Positions 49,601 to 61,949 of a stretch of 64,000 bases of DNA are shown piece by piece. The translations under genes and the position numbers were made by a program. The DNA is from Phycomyces blakesleeanus NRRL 1555(-) (Eukaryota > Mucoromycota > Mucoromycetes > Mucorales > Phycomycetaceae): positions 310,001 to 374,000 of the forward strand of contig NW_017265138.1 of the NCBI RefSeq assembly GCF_001638985.1, in the 5' to 3' direction. Position 1 is the stretch's first letter. The number at the start of each line of letters is the position of its first letter. The notes below the pieces were generated by a model. The model did not search any database. It saw only the letters and a program-made list of their open reading frames with translations, and was not told the origin of the DNA.

Positions 49601-51922
49601 CTACCCTTTAAAAACAACCCTCTAGTAGACATGTAATATATTGCTAGAAATACCAAACTATATATATAAAGCTAGGTTTGATAATTAATACACAAATGCT
49701 TCTTACAATCAAAAAGAAATTAATATACAAATAAATACATATGAATGAATTGAACGGACAAACTTGAAGAACCGGGCCTATTCAGATTACTTGCCGTGGA
49801 ACAAACCACTCTTTTATTACGAGTATTATAACAATTCATGTTGTTCCGCGTGTGTTTTACCAAATATTTTGTTTCTTCAATACATATGTATATATGTAGT
49901 ATTAACCGTATTTTCCAAGGGGCCCATACTTTTATCTACGTTTCAAGTCATATCTCAATCGATATACTTATTTTTGCCTGCTTCAAAGAATCCCGATATT
50001 TTATATATACATTTTAACCAAAAATAAAATAAAACAAAAAGGTTCTTTGTTTTTCTTTCTTTCTCTTTTATCGTACTAGTGAAAGCATCACTGGCTTTGT
50101 ACACCAGGGTACAAAAGATGACATTCTTACACATCTAATTTTCACATCCCCGTATATTTTATCCCCCTCCCTCCTTTGTGTTAAAATTATACTCTATCTC
50201 TTTATCACAAAGAACGGAAGCATACATAGTAAAGATAACAAGAATCAAGATCTTAATAGAGCGCATTGGTTAAATCTAATAAAAAAAATAGATAAATTAT
50301 CATGGTATCACTACCAGATAATCTTGGAAAGTAAAAACAGCTATATACACGTTTGTGTGTATTGGCGTTGGTCACGGATCTTTTTTTCTTTTACAGATCA
50401 TATGCATTATTAATCAATCAAGTAAAACAAACCAATGAACGTATTAAAAAATATAATTTTTACACGTAGAATACATCAATACATAAATAAATAAATGGTT
50501 CATTATATAATTGTACGACTACATATATTTCGTGAAGTAATATATGTTTTTTAACGTTTATGTAGCAATGCATAGTATACAAAAAATAGTGCATGTGTTT
50601 ACGCCTGCCATAGATGTGTATACATTTCAGAGGATATCAGCTAACCAATAGTTCTTTTTTTTTGTAGATATCTTTATCATTATCATCGTTTATATATTAA
50701 ATATTTAAAAGCGAGCGCGATACCAAGAGCTACTGGTAATCAAGTTCATAAGATAAAGGCCATTCGATGAATACACTAGAACATCAACTAAAACAAATTT
50801 TGTATTATCAGATGTGGGTAAGTACTGTATTGATATAGCAAACAAAAATCCATAATCAACTTAATCAGGGTTATTCTAGTAAAATGTTTGAAGGACAGAA
50901 ACATCGAGGCTTTGTCAACTGTTAATCCATAAGCCCTTTCAACTGTGTACTAGATCTTGTATTTTACGTCATATGAGCTACAGTATGACAATGATTTATA
51001 TATACTCAAATACTTTTCTTTTTTGTAAATATGTTATATGCACACACTTTTATCCAAGTAACCAGATGCTACTTGGATTTTATTTTAGAGAATAAATAAT
51101 CAAATAGATGATATGTGATGAGAACTCACAATAAAATAAGGTGGAATTCAATGTACTCTTTTTCTTTTCTCTAAAAAAAAACTCTCCCGTTGGAATATAT
51201 AAAAATGTACATTGATTTAACGCTATCAGCTAAATGAGTCAGTATGACAGTAAAAGAATAAGAACAATTGTACAGTGTCAGACTCTTTCCTCCCTTTTTT
51301 TACAAGCTCTATCCAGTCAGAAACATATCCGTCTTATAGTGCTACTATTGTCCTACTATATTACAGCTGTCTGACGCCCACTAGACTTTTGCTAAAGACG
51401 ATATTTATTTTCTTTCTAGTAGAGCAACTTAACAAGGTTGTATAATATTTGAGTGGAAATATAGTCTAGCAACGGGCACGAATATACACACATACACAGA
51501 TAGAAGGATAAGAATATTCATCGGAATTAATAAGGTAAATAACCAGATACTTTGTGTTATACCTACCAATAAATACAAGGAATAAAAAATAAAGCCGTAG
51601 TTGATGACAACCGATATTTTGGGAAACCCAAGAAAAAACCAGGAGATTCTTGGATTTAAAGACAAGGTTTGTTGTCTAAATTTTACTGAATAAGTGAAAG
51701 AACAAGTACAAAAAAGAAATCAGACTAACAATATTTTCTTTTGGGATATTCCTGGTACCACTTTCTGTACAAGTTTTTGTTCAATAAAATCCTTGAGTAA
51801 GCTCTTATTCATATGCTTACACCACCCACTGTGTAAATTATTCATTAGTAGCGAGAAACCAAATAATAAATGTTGTGGTTTGATATGTTTCTTTTCTTAA
51901 ATTTGTGCCGCTTCCTAGTTAG

Positions 51923-51958
<36 letters not shown>

Positions 51959-52919
51959 AATCCAATCATCCTGAGCAGTACAGGTTGATATAAAAATTTT
52001 GTAATTGAGAAGTACTCACAACGAAATAATTATAGCCCATAAGGGCAACTTCTTTACTGTAGCCTCAATACTTTAAAGCGAGTACAGAAAATGGTTTATG
52101 TCTTTCCATTCCACAATTGTGCGTTGTTTTATGATTAATGTCGGCAAATAAAATATAATTTTGTGCCATCCTTTCGATGTAGTACATAACAGCTTACATA
52201 TACCAAAAAAAATACCGCATATTGTTGTAGCATCAATCAATTGCACCTGGCAAGCTGTTCTTGATAATGGCTCGTTGCTTTATTAGTGCTTAGTAGAATG
52301 TAACTATATTAAAGAGAATATAGCTGTTTAAAGAAAATATTAAATTTTATAAGAATCTTCATGTCTGACAAAAACCTTGAACATACCGCTAAAAATAATG
52401 TTTAGAGGGCGAATAAAAAGTATATATAGATTTAGAAAACTCTAATTCAATAACAACATTGTTGTAACCATGGTTTTAAAGTAGATTTGTAAGGAAACAA
52501 GCAAACAAACAAACCAAAGAAAAAGGTATTTCAAAGCAAATTACCAGACTTTTTTATTGAAATAGTAAGAAATTTAGATTATAGTTAATTAAATACAGAA
52601 TGTCTATAATAGAATAGGTGTAGAATGAATGTCAAGATATTAAAATGAAGAAAGATGTTTATCATTAAATAACAAAACCAAAAAAAACTCCCCCAAATTA
52701 AAAGTAAAATAAGTAAATTCAGAACCCCACATGTGACGTGTTCTTGTACATGGAAGTTAAGGTCTTCAACTGCAAATGCTTTTTTGTGCCAAGTCTGCCC
52801 TTTGTCCGGGTCTTGGTTTTCCTTTAAAATAAAATAAAGGCACATAGAATAGCATTACCTATAATAATAATAAAAGTGACTTTTGGAGGCAGGCAGTACA
52901 AACAGAAAACAAAAACTAA
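46688..52919. other. 6.2-kb AT-rich region, no confident gene
   Basis: Left part is the promoter of the Zn2Cys6 gene. (GACT)n and a CAACCGGCTAACAGAC-type repeat lie at 47497-47600. (TTA)n is at about 51926-51955. Short frames worth noting but not supported: 47793-48083 plus (96 codons), 49764-50027 plus, 51429-51665 minus (78 codons, strongly hydrophobic, membrane-like) and 52585-52845 minus (ENQDPDKGQTWHKKAF at its start, then hydrophobic). None matches a family I recognise. The region may hold decayed genes or regulatory DNA for the flanking transcription-factor genes. Confidence 0.45.
47497..47600. repeat. Tetranucleotide GACT array and degenerate ACCGGCTAACAG repeats
   Basis: Several GACT copies in a row are followed by three to four imperfect copies of a 16-nt unit (CAACCGGCTAACAGAC). 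Located about 0.9 kb upstream of the Zn2Cys6 start. Confidence 0.8.
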
Positions 52920-55900
52920 ATGTCAAACAGTGGAGATGAATCTAACAGTAAACGGCAGCGAGTGAGCAAAGCCTGGTGGGTTTTTTACAGCTCTCTTCCT
53001 TCCTCTCTATCTCTCTTTATCTTTATATATATATATACATACATGTATATATACATACAAAAACGCATATACATATGTTTTTCTTTTATTTTTCTTTTAT
53101 GGCTTAATGATGCGTTGCTCATTGGACTATTACAGTGACTTGTGCCGTCGCAAAAAAATTAAATGCGATGGAACAATCCCGATCTGCAGTAATTGCAATG
53201 CCTTTCACCTCAAATGTAGTTACAAAGATACAACCAAAAAGGTTCGTAGAGTCCCTTTTCAGTGCGTGTTTGTGTGCAAATGCAGGCCTATATTATACTC
53301 CGTTTAGTTTTTCTTTTTTTTTTCATTTGTTTTTATTTTCTGATATGGTTTATTATCAGAGGGGGCCTCCTAAAGGATATATTGAAGCAATTGAAAACAG
53401 GCTGTACAAACTGGAGAATATTTTACAAGATATCTCAAAAGACGATGATCCACGCTCCCAAATTCTTCGCGCTGAGTTGAGTGAACCGTTGAAAACCGCC
53501 GGTGGCGAGCAAATAAGGTCACGTCCCGTTAGACGACACCAGAATAGTGGGGAACATGGTACTCCAGGACACGAAAAAAGGACAAACAAGTCGAGAAAAA
53601 ACACGCAAGACAGTACTCGGTCAAACTCCCCGCAAACCACCCCATGTTCTCCCCAACTATCGCTAATTGACAGTCCTGTAGCCAGTCATGTAGGTTCTCC
53701 ACACAGTTCTCAAAGTGTTGAGGATAATACTGGTCAACTATCAATGGGCGAGAGTGGGGAAGTACGATATTTGGGAAAGTCCTCGGGATTCTATCTTCTT
53801 CAAAACAGCCGAACTTACCAAAATGGCGCTTTTCACTTCACGGGACGAAATCAACGCTCAGGATCTCAAAGTAAATCTAGCCTAACTAACTCCTCTTTTG
53901 ATCCTTTGGAATTACCACCAAAAGATCTATCTGAAAATCTTGTCAAGTTATACTTTCGCCACATATACCCTGTCCTCCCTTTGTTTTACAAGAAAAGACT
54001 TGTGTCCTCCACATGCACAGTTGCAGAAATGCTGTCGCCTTTGCTATTAAATGCCATATACGCCGTCGCTTCTCGTATGTCACCCGATGTCCGAGTGCGA
54101 TCGGACCCTACGTCGGCAGATACAGCAGGAGACGTCTACTTCGAAAGGGCCCGGTGCCTTTTAGATGACTACTATGACATACCACGGATATCAACCATAC
54201 AAGCATTAATATTACTCGCAGCGCATCAACATGGTGCCATGAAACCAGCCCGAGCTTGGCTGTACAGTGGGATGGTACATATAACCTTTTAAATATATTT
54301 ATATGAAGCTTTCTTGTGTATTTAATGGGCTCTTTTCTTCTTCCTCTGTAGGCTTTCCGTATGGCACAGGATCTAGGCTTACATCGGAATTGTGACCATT
54401 GGGATATACCATCCGAAGAACGTGAGCGACGGAAGCGAGTATTCTGGTGCTGTTATATTCTTGATCGCATCCTGAGTGCAAGTTATGGGCGTTCGGCCAC
54501 ATTTGAAGAAAGAGACTGCGACGTTCCGCTTCCAACTGTTGATGATGATGATGACGAAGATGAGCCTGAGACAAACCCCGATTCTGAAAATGCACAACCA
54601 CCTGTTCGGATCATGATTGCATTTACGCATTTAATATCCCTGTGTCATATCCTTGGAGACGTTTTGAAAAACGTATATTACGCAAAATCTCTCTATCATG
54701 CTTCCATAAATCATGTGGAGCACATCCTTTCCTCCCTTAATCAAAGACTTGACAAATGGCACGATAACTTGCCATTTTCTATACGGTACGATCCGTCCAA
54801 CCCACACAATTCCGCTATCCCCGAGTTTCTCTCACCGATTGTTGGCCAATTACACATGGTGTACTACACCACCGTTATTCTTCTCCACCGTCCATTTATT
54901 CCCGGTCAGAAACAAGCAGTAAACATCATATCTTTTCCTTCCAATGAAATATGCCTTTCGGCTGCCAATTCAATACTGTCTATTGTTAACATAATGCTCG
55001 AAAAGGATTACCTAAGATACACTTTGCATTATATAATATACTGTTTATTCACCGCTGCTATTATATTTGTCCAGACAGCATCCTCGCCCGAAGAAGAAAA
55101 GGCATTGGAAGCAAGGGTTAGTATCACCAAGATCTTACGCTCCCTAGATGAAATCGAGACCACATGGACCACGGCTTCAAGAACATGTGGGATTCTTGCC
55201 GAACTGGTCGGACTTCGTGAAATTAATCTTGGATATGATTCTTCTGAACGAACCCAAGATTCGCGTCCTGAATCTATACCAGATAACAACGATGCATTTG
55301 GAAACCATAACAATATATCTTATGAAGACACTGTGGATACAACAGCCACAGCACCTTCTAATCAAACATCATCTTACGAAGATTCAAGGGGCTGGAATAA
55401 TAATTCAGAGACAAGGAACACCGTAAAGGCTGATGCTGGTCTTCGCAACATCTATGACAGTCCACATTTTGGAAATCATAGCTACTTGCCAAACTATATG
55501 AGTCAGTCAAATATACCAGAGGACAAGAGAGGAAGCCTACATCCATCTTCATCTTGGAGTGAGCAGAGTTCTCTTAATAACCAAGATTCTCAATTTGTAA
55601 TGACGCCTTTGACGGATCCATTTGCCGCACCTAATACTGTTGTTAGCCGACCATTGAATAGACAATTCAATCCTTTTGGGTCAGCGTTTTGGGGGGTTCC
55701 CTCCTCACTAGATATGAATGAGTGGAGTACTTATCTTGGAAACCAAGGAACGCAAACCTATACACAGCAACAACAACAAAATAATCATCATCATCAGCAG
55801 GATCAAAACCAATCACTACAGCCAGAAATACAACCAAGATCACAGCCTCAAAGCCAGTCTCGACAGCTTAATTACATCTCCAACCAGCCTTTTGATAATG

Positions 55901-56238
55901 TATTTCCAAACCCACAATACACAGACTCTACATCGTTAATGCCTTCGCGGCTTTTATCTCCTGTGCATAACTTTAAAAGCCTCGGTCCTTTACAAATGAA
56001 TCCTCCACAAGTGCCAAGCACTACAGCTCGTTCAGCTGTACCATCTTACTTTCCAATACCAAAAAATGCATCTTTTAATCCCACAAATGACCTTATTCAT
56101 TCTGATAACAGTGTCGATGTCTTATCAGGAGTGAACATGCCGATGAACTTACCAAACTCGCCTTCCGAAAGCTCCTTGTTGGGCCTATTGTCTAACCCAC
56201 CTGATAATAAGTCAGTACGAAATAGCTGTGAAAAATAA
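52920..56238 (+). CDS. Zn2Cys6 transcription factor with fungal-specific TF domain, 987 aa
   Basis: Four exons join in phase: 52920-52975, 53136-53241, 53360-54274 and 54352-56238. The zinc cluster (C19, C22, C29, C36, C39, C46) is split between exons 1 and 2. A coiled-coil linker follows (GYIEAIENRLYKLENILQDI), then a Ser-rich stretch. The fungal-specific transcription-factor domain begins near residue 330 (LYFRHIYPVLPLFYKK, then AWLYSGMAFRMAQDLGLHRN, then RVFWCCYILDRILSASYGR). An acidic DDDDDEDEPE loop interrupts it. The C-terminal 300 residues are Asn/Gln/Ser-rich, as in activation domains. It should be a nuclear DNA-binding regulator binding CGG-type half sites; target pathway unknown. 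Confidence 0.92.
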
Positions 56239-56991
56239 AGGGGGGCATCATAGAAAAAACCTGCAGCAGTGTACAGTCTGGCAACAATTTACATTGCTTG
56301 CAGTTGATGCTCATACTTATTTTACTTATTATTATCTTTATTACTACTACCATTACTACCATTACTATTACTATTTTTTTCTATTATTCTATTACTTTTC
56401 GCACATACATATTATCATTGATCATTTATACTAGAGCAGACTCTTTATCATTTATTATTTTAACTGTTAATGTACACACACATATAATACAAGCACACTA
56501 CTTTATTTTTGGACTAACACTACGGAAAAATAATGGGTGTCTAGGGATGTGTTTACTCTACTATATGTTTATTAATTTTGTTTAGCTTAACAAATACTTT
56601 TAAAAATTCAGCATATGTAAACCATCTTCCAATTCTGCTTGGCTGTAAATTGCCTCAGCAGACTTGAATGTTTGTGTTTCCTTATTTGAGTGTTATAACA
56701 GAACTTGATGAGAAATTTCTAAAAGTCAACACACTTTCTAGCATATTAAACTTTAGCTGTAAGGGATCAGGCTATAAGAAGTCTAAATGTTCGGGTTAGA
56801 AGCGGGATGCATAGCGGGAATATCAACTAAGTCAAATCGGTTTGTTGAACTTGGTTCATACCACGGTTCATTACTTTTACTTTTTCCATAAACTTCATAT
56901 CGAATACCAAAAAAAAACAGCATTTTTACAAAAATTTATTATTCCCTTCAAAACGATTCTTTTACAAGAAAAAATATGTACATACAACATG
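56239..56991. other. Convergent 3' region
   Basis: Between the 3' ends of the transcription factor and histidinol-phosphatase genes. A T/A-rich stretch with (ACT/ATT)n at about 56325-56395. No gene seen. Confidence 0.6.
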
Positions 56992-58091
56992 CTACCAATG
57001 TTCAATTTTGGCCCAGAATGGGTCTGTGACAATATCTTCTAGTTCTTCTACAGCCACTGCTCCGTTACGCTTGGTGAGGTAGTGAATGTTTTTAATTCCA
57101 GTGTCTTTGAGGTACTGATGAAGCTTGTCATAAAACATGCCAACATCATTAGGACCGTGACAATCATCCGATAATGTGAATTTCCCTCCCTTTGATTGAA
57201 TCAACTATTCCAAAAAAAAGGTTTCCCAAAAAATATTAGAATCATTTTTTGCTTTATGGTTTTTACTGCCAAACCTTTATGATTTCACGTTGAGGATAAG
57301 CATCCAAAAGTCCCTTTTTCCAAGCACGAGAATTGATTTCAAATACGCCTCCGTATGAAACCACAAAATCCACATTGCGCACCACAGCTTCCCAAACCTC
57401 TGGCTGATTTAATGCTACCGAAGCTTTGGTCTGGTCCGCAAAGATACGGATAAGATCAAAGTGGCCAACTACTTCGGGTTTCACGCTCAAAAGCATTTTG
57501 TATTGTTCATCAAAGTAAGCTTTGAACAAAGCATCTAATTTTCCCTTGCCAATGTGTTCCAGGGCGTGCTGGTATAATTCAGGAGAGAAATCAATTGGGA
57601 TAGAGTGTGTGTGATGAAGAGAGCCAACAACGTAATCGATCGTGTGGGACTTTCGAAGGTCGCGTACATGGTTAGCATAGCTTGGATCAATAAACTCAAT
57701 CTCTGCTCCGATCAGTAGCTCGATTTGATCTTTGTAAACTTCTTGGAGGCGTCTGGCTTCAACCAAAAAAGCGGAATAAGCAGTAGCAAGAGTACTGGTG
57801 GTGCAGTTAGCCTACAAAATAAAATATAATGGAATAAATATCAGTTTTTTATATAAAAAAGGAAACAGAGAGAAGGAGAGGGAGGTGGATGATTGACATG
57901 ATATGTGTGTGTATGTTTTTAATTACTTGGATTTCTTCTGGATAAAGATGGTTGGAATCAAACCGAGGCATGTGCTCGCTTAATCCATAAACTTTGAATC
58001 CCTTTCGAATGGCTTGCTTAACAACATCCTCGAGTTTTCCGTAGCCATGATGACAAAACTGGCCGGAATGACTATGATACGAGAATGGCAT
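56992..58091 (-). CDS. HIS2: Histidinol-phosphatase (PHP family), 304 aa
   Basis: Three exons join in phase: 58091-57927, 57811-57275 and 57204-56992. The enzyme hydrolyses L-histidinol phosphate to histidinol in histidine biosynthesis, in the cytosol, using a metal site of the PHP fold. Visible motifs: HSHSGQFC near the N-terminus (first metal-binding histidines), YGLSEHMPR, LIGAEIEFI, YVVGSLHHTHSIP, VVGHFDLIRIF, FEINSRAWKKGL and the C-terminal LSDDCHGPNDVG. Length is right for the yeast His2 type. The start ATG gives the conserved MPFSYHSHSG. Confidence 0.93.
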
Positions 58092-58522
58092 GTTTGTAGG
58101 AATGAATGTATGGGTAACACCGCTTGCACCAGTGTATTTCTTCTTTCACTTCTTGTCAAGTCCGTGACTTTGAATTTGTTGACTCAAACTTGGTACATCT
58201 TACTTTCAAAGACATGGTAGATGTACATGTTCAATTGCTTTTTGTATGTGTGTGTATGTGTATGTGTGTAATCTAAAAAATATATCGGTATATGTGTTTA
58301 ATATTTTTCTATTTTATTTAAGAATTACAGTAAAATATATAGAATGAAGCATTTATTCTGAATTCTATAATAGAGGTATAATGTGGCTAGAGTTTGATTT
58401 TGGTTTTGGTTTACAAGACCATATTTAAAGACATTCTAATTTTACTCCAAAAGTATTGTTTTACAAGAGTCTAAGCAAATCCAATTATTTTTGAAGCTAT
58501 AATTCTTAATAAACGTTTATTT
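58092..58522. other. Upstream region of HIS2
   Basis: AT-rich, with GTGTGTAT repeats near 58242-58268. Contains the HIS2 promoter. No gene seen. Confidence 0.5.
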
Positions 58523-58801
58523 GGTGTGGACAGACTAAAAGTAAAAAAAAAACCAAAAAAGGGTAAAAAAGTTCAAAATTAGTTCAAGTACATATTAGAT
58601 ACGATTGTGCTTATCACGCCGTCTTTGTCATTAAATGAAAACTTTTTATCGAGAGTTTTTTCTTGACATCTCATTCTATGGTACATCGTCTCCATAAAAA
58701 ATGCTCTTCTTCTCAATCCTAGTGGCAATTTAAGAAGACTAGCCAATTAGAGTTGAATAAAATTTTTGTTCTTTTTTTTGAACTTTTAGTCTGTCCACAA
58801 C
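58523..58801. mobile_element. MITE family A, copy 3
   Basis: A 279-bp element with 18-bp perfect inverted ends (TGTGGACAGACTAAAAGT and inverse). Its core matches the copy at 39721-40145 in opposite orientation. It sits directly against the left boundary of the large palindrome. Confidence 0.82.
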
Positions 58802-59799
58802 AAGTGTTTCTACTTGAAATTGAGACAATTTGAGAAATGTTTTAGACGAATCAAAATGTAACTGTAGACAATATGTTTACCTTTTGTGGACGAAACGAGA
58901 ATGAAATTTAGACAAAGAGAAACTAGTTTTCAAAGTAGGCGTAGATGTTTACATATTTACCTGTAATTGTCTAAGCGACTCAGAGGGACAAACTGTTTTC
59001 GATACACTGACAGGATTTTTATTTTTATTGTTGCTGCTGTGGGTATTGATGTGGTGATTGCTGGTTGTTTGTTGGCCTTTATCAGATCTTTGGAAAACTG
59101 TTGGTCAATGGGTTCCTTTCCAAGTTAACAAAGCAAGTGTCGTCATATTTTTTACAGCATTAACATGTCATTGCCACAGTGTATTATAGGCTTTAAAAAC
59201 CAGTAAATAAAGTACAGCTCTAGATTGTCAAAAAGTTCAAATGTTCTTTTATAAAATAAACACAAATTGAGCATCTCTTTTTGACCAGCATTTAATCCTC
59301 TGTGACGATACAGTCACTGTAACGTAAACACCTTGTCTCTTTGAAACATTTAGACGATTGCAGGCAATATTTTTGAATAATTATCTACTTTGCCTGAAAA
59401 CCAATTTCTCTTTGTCTAAATATTTCTCAATTTTTTTAAATGCCAAATAAAAGCCCTGTATTATTTATTTATTTATACAAAACTTTCGAAATAGATTATT
59501 GGTAGGTATATGCTGTACTCATTATCATTGTTAAGCAAATAGTATTTAATTATGTAAAGTAAGATGGAGGGGAAAGAAGGGGAGGCCACAGTCTTTGTCT
59601 CTTCTAATAATAACATGTATTAGGCATACGACCTCAGCCAAAATACTTGAATATATCAATATTTATTAAAAGATAAATTCTATAAAGATAAAATATAATC
59701 AATGTAAGAAGTGCTTATTTACTGAAAATGTGACAAGTTGCTTTATTACTAACATATGTCTTCATTTTTCTACAGATTTATAAGCATATCTGTATTTGT

Positions 59800-59899
59800 N
59801 NNNNNNNNNNNNNNNNNNNNNNNNNNNNNNNNNNNNNNNNNNNNNNNNNNNNNNNNNNNNNNNNNNNNNNNNNNNNNNNNNNNNNNNNNNNNNNNNNNN
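59800..59899. other. Assembly gap (100 N)
   Basis: A run of 100 N inside the left palindrome arm, next to a (GAAA)n tract. By comparison with the right arm the missing stretch corresponds to about 61963-62151, roughly 189 bases. Confidence 0.97.
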
Positions 59900-59912
59900 T
59901 GCTACAATAAAA

Positions 59913-59948
<36 letters not shown>

Positions 59949-60616
59949 GATATAAAAGTACGTACCTGCAAAAACAAACACGCAAAAAAAACGGACCCAA
60001 CGAGAAAAAAAAACTAACTAAAAACACAGTACGAAGTTGGGGACATCTCACTTATACGACATCCGGTGGATCAGCACAACACCGAGATGAAGGACGACTA
60101 AGCGTCAAAAAAAGAAGTTGGCGCAATGCCTTGAAACCCTCGGCCTCGTACTCAGAATCCTGGACACCACCAGAGCTCAGTCAGGGTCCCGAAGGTTAAC
60201 CTGTTGGCTTGAACCTCGTTATATACAAAATAAGAACAAGATAAAATGCTGAGATGTTTTGCTTTAGCTTATGTTTTGGAACGATTACTCACCGATTAAG
60301 GAGCTCACCAAAGTACTCGCGTACTCTAATGAACTCGCCCGCTGGACCGCTATTTTATTTTTGAAAAAAAATATGCAGACAAAACACGTTAGTATCTTTT
60401 CATGTCAAGTTGGTAAGTAGTAAGCGTGGAAATTAGTAGCAGATTTTTGCACACAAGAACAAGAACAGGAGTGTCTCTTTAGGCTTCTGGCTATGTCTTG
60501 CTGTCAGTCTATTGCAAATAACAAGTAAAAAGTTAGATCTTGCTCATGAGTAATGCGCATGAGGTTGGTAGCATTAGCCATTCACTCGTTTTCTTGAATC
60601 CGTCAAAGTTGAAAAT

Positions 60617-60760
60617 ATGGAGCGCCTCTTTAAAAAAGAAAAAGGCGAAAATATGTTCAAGTTAGCTTATGATGCCGAAAGAGACACATTTGAGCTGGCT
60701 TTAACACGCTGGTGGTCTTTACATTCACTACTTACCTGGCGTAAACATGGACAGACTTAA
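60617..60760 (+). CDS. Short frame in the left palindrome arm, 47 aa
   Basis: Starts MERLFKKEKGENMF and ends TWRKHGQT. The mirror copy on the right arm has the same length with a few amino-acid changes. Basic/amphipathic; not recognised. It could be one exon of a transposon gene. Confidence 0.25.
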   Translation: MERLFKKEKGENMFKLAYDAERDTFELALTRWWSLHSLLTWRKHGQT

Positions 60761-61101
60761 AGAAAGGGAAATACAAATAAACAGACGCGTATGCCCTTGA
60801 AATAATTTTTTCCTACGCCAATATAGATGACATCATCATCTATTAGTGATGCAAGCATTCTCACCCACTATGAGAAAAAAGTTGGACTTCAGGGGGTTAT
60901 TATAAAAAAATCACATGCATTCTACAGAATCGCCCTCTGAATCACGTCTTTTTTTACTGCAGCGCCTCCTTCGCACTCATAAATTCCCTTACAGAGGGTG
61001 AGAATGCTCGCATCACTAATAGATGATGATGTCCTCTCTATTGGCGTAGGAAAAAATTATTTAAAGGGCATACGCGTCTGTTTATTTGTATTTCCCTTCT
61101 T

Positions 61102-61245
61102 TTAGGTCTGTCTACGTTTACGCCAGGTAAGTAGTGAATGTAAAGACCACCAGCATGTTAAAGCCAGCTCAAATGTGTCTCTTTCGGCATCATAAGCTAA
61201 CTTGAACATATTTTCGCCTTTTTCTTTTTTAAAGAGGCGCTCCAT
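61102..61245 (-). CDS. Short frame in the right palindrome arm, 47 aa (mirror copy)
   Basis: Mirror of the frame at 60617-60760. The last 18 codons differ at several positions (Arg to Cys, His-Gly to Arg-Arg) but no stop or indel is introduced. Function unknown. Confidence 0.25.
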   Translation of the reverse strand: MERLFKKEKGENMFKLAYDAERDTFELALTCWWSLHSLLTWRKRRQT

Positions 61246-61913
61246 ATTTTCAACTTTGACGGATTCAAGAAAACGAGTGAATGGCTAATGCTACCAACCT
61301 CATGCGCATTACTCATGAGCAAGATCTAACTTTTTACTTGTTATTTGCAATAGACTGACAGCAAGACATAGCCAGAAGCCTAAAGAGACACTCCTGTTCT
61401 TGTTCTTGTGTGCAAAAATCTGCTACTAATTTCCACGCTTACTACTTACCAACTTGACATGAAAAGATACTAACGTGTTTTGTCTGCATATTTTTTTTCA
61501 AAAATAAAATAGCGGTCCAGCGGGCGAGTTCATTAGAGTACGCGAGTACTTTGGTGAGCTCCTTAATCGGTGAGTAATCGTTCCAAAACATAAGCTAAAG
61601 CAAAACATCTCAGCATTTTATCTTGTTCTTATTTTGTATATAACGAGGTTCAAGCCAACAGGTTAACCTTCGGGACCCTGACTGAGCTCTGGTGGTGTCC
61701 AGGATTCTGAGTACGAGGCCGAGGGTTTCAAGGCATTGCGCCAACTTCTTTTTTTGACGCTTAGTCGTCCTTCATCTCGGTGTTGTGCTGATCCACCGGA
61801 TGTCGTATAAGTGAGATGTCCCCAACTTCGTACTGTGTTTTTAGTTAGTTTTTTTTTCTCGTTGGGTCCGTTTTTTTTGCGTGTTTGTTTTTGCAGGTAC
61901 GTACTTTTATATC

Positions 61914-61949
<36 letters not shown>

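Noticed and set aside
59900..60199. Lys/Glu-rich frame next to the gap (and its mirror at 61663-61962)
   Set aside because: Half of it is translation of a (GAAA)n microsatellite; the remainder has no recognisable domain.
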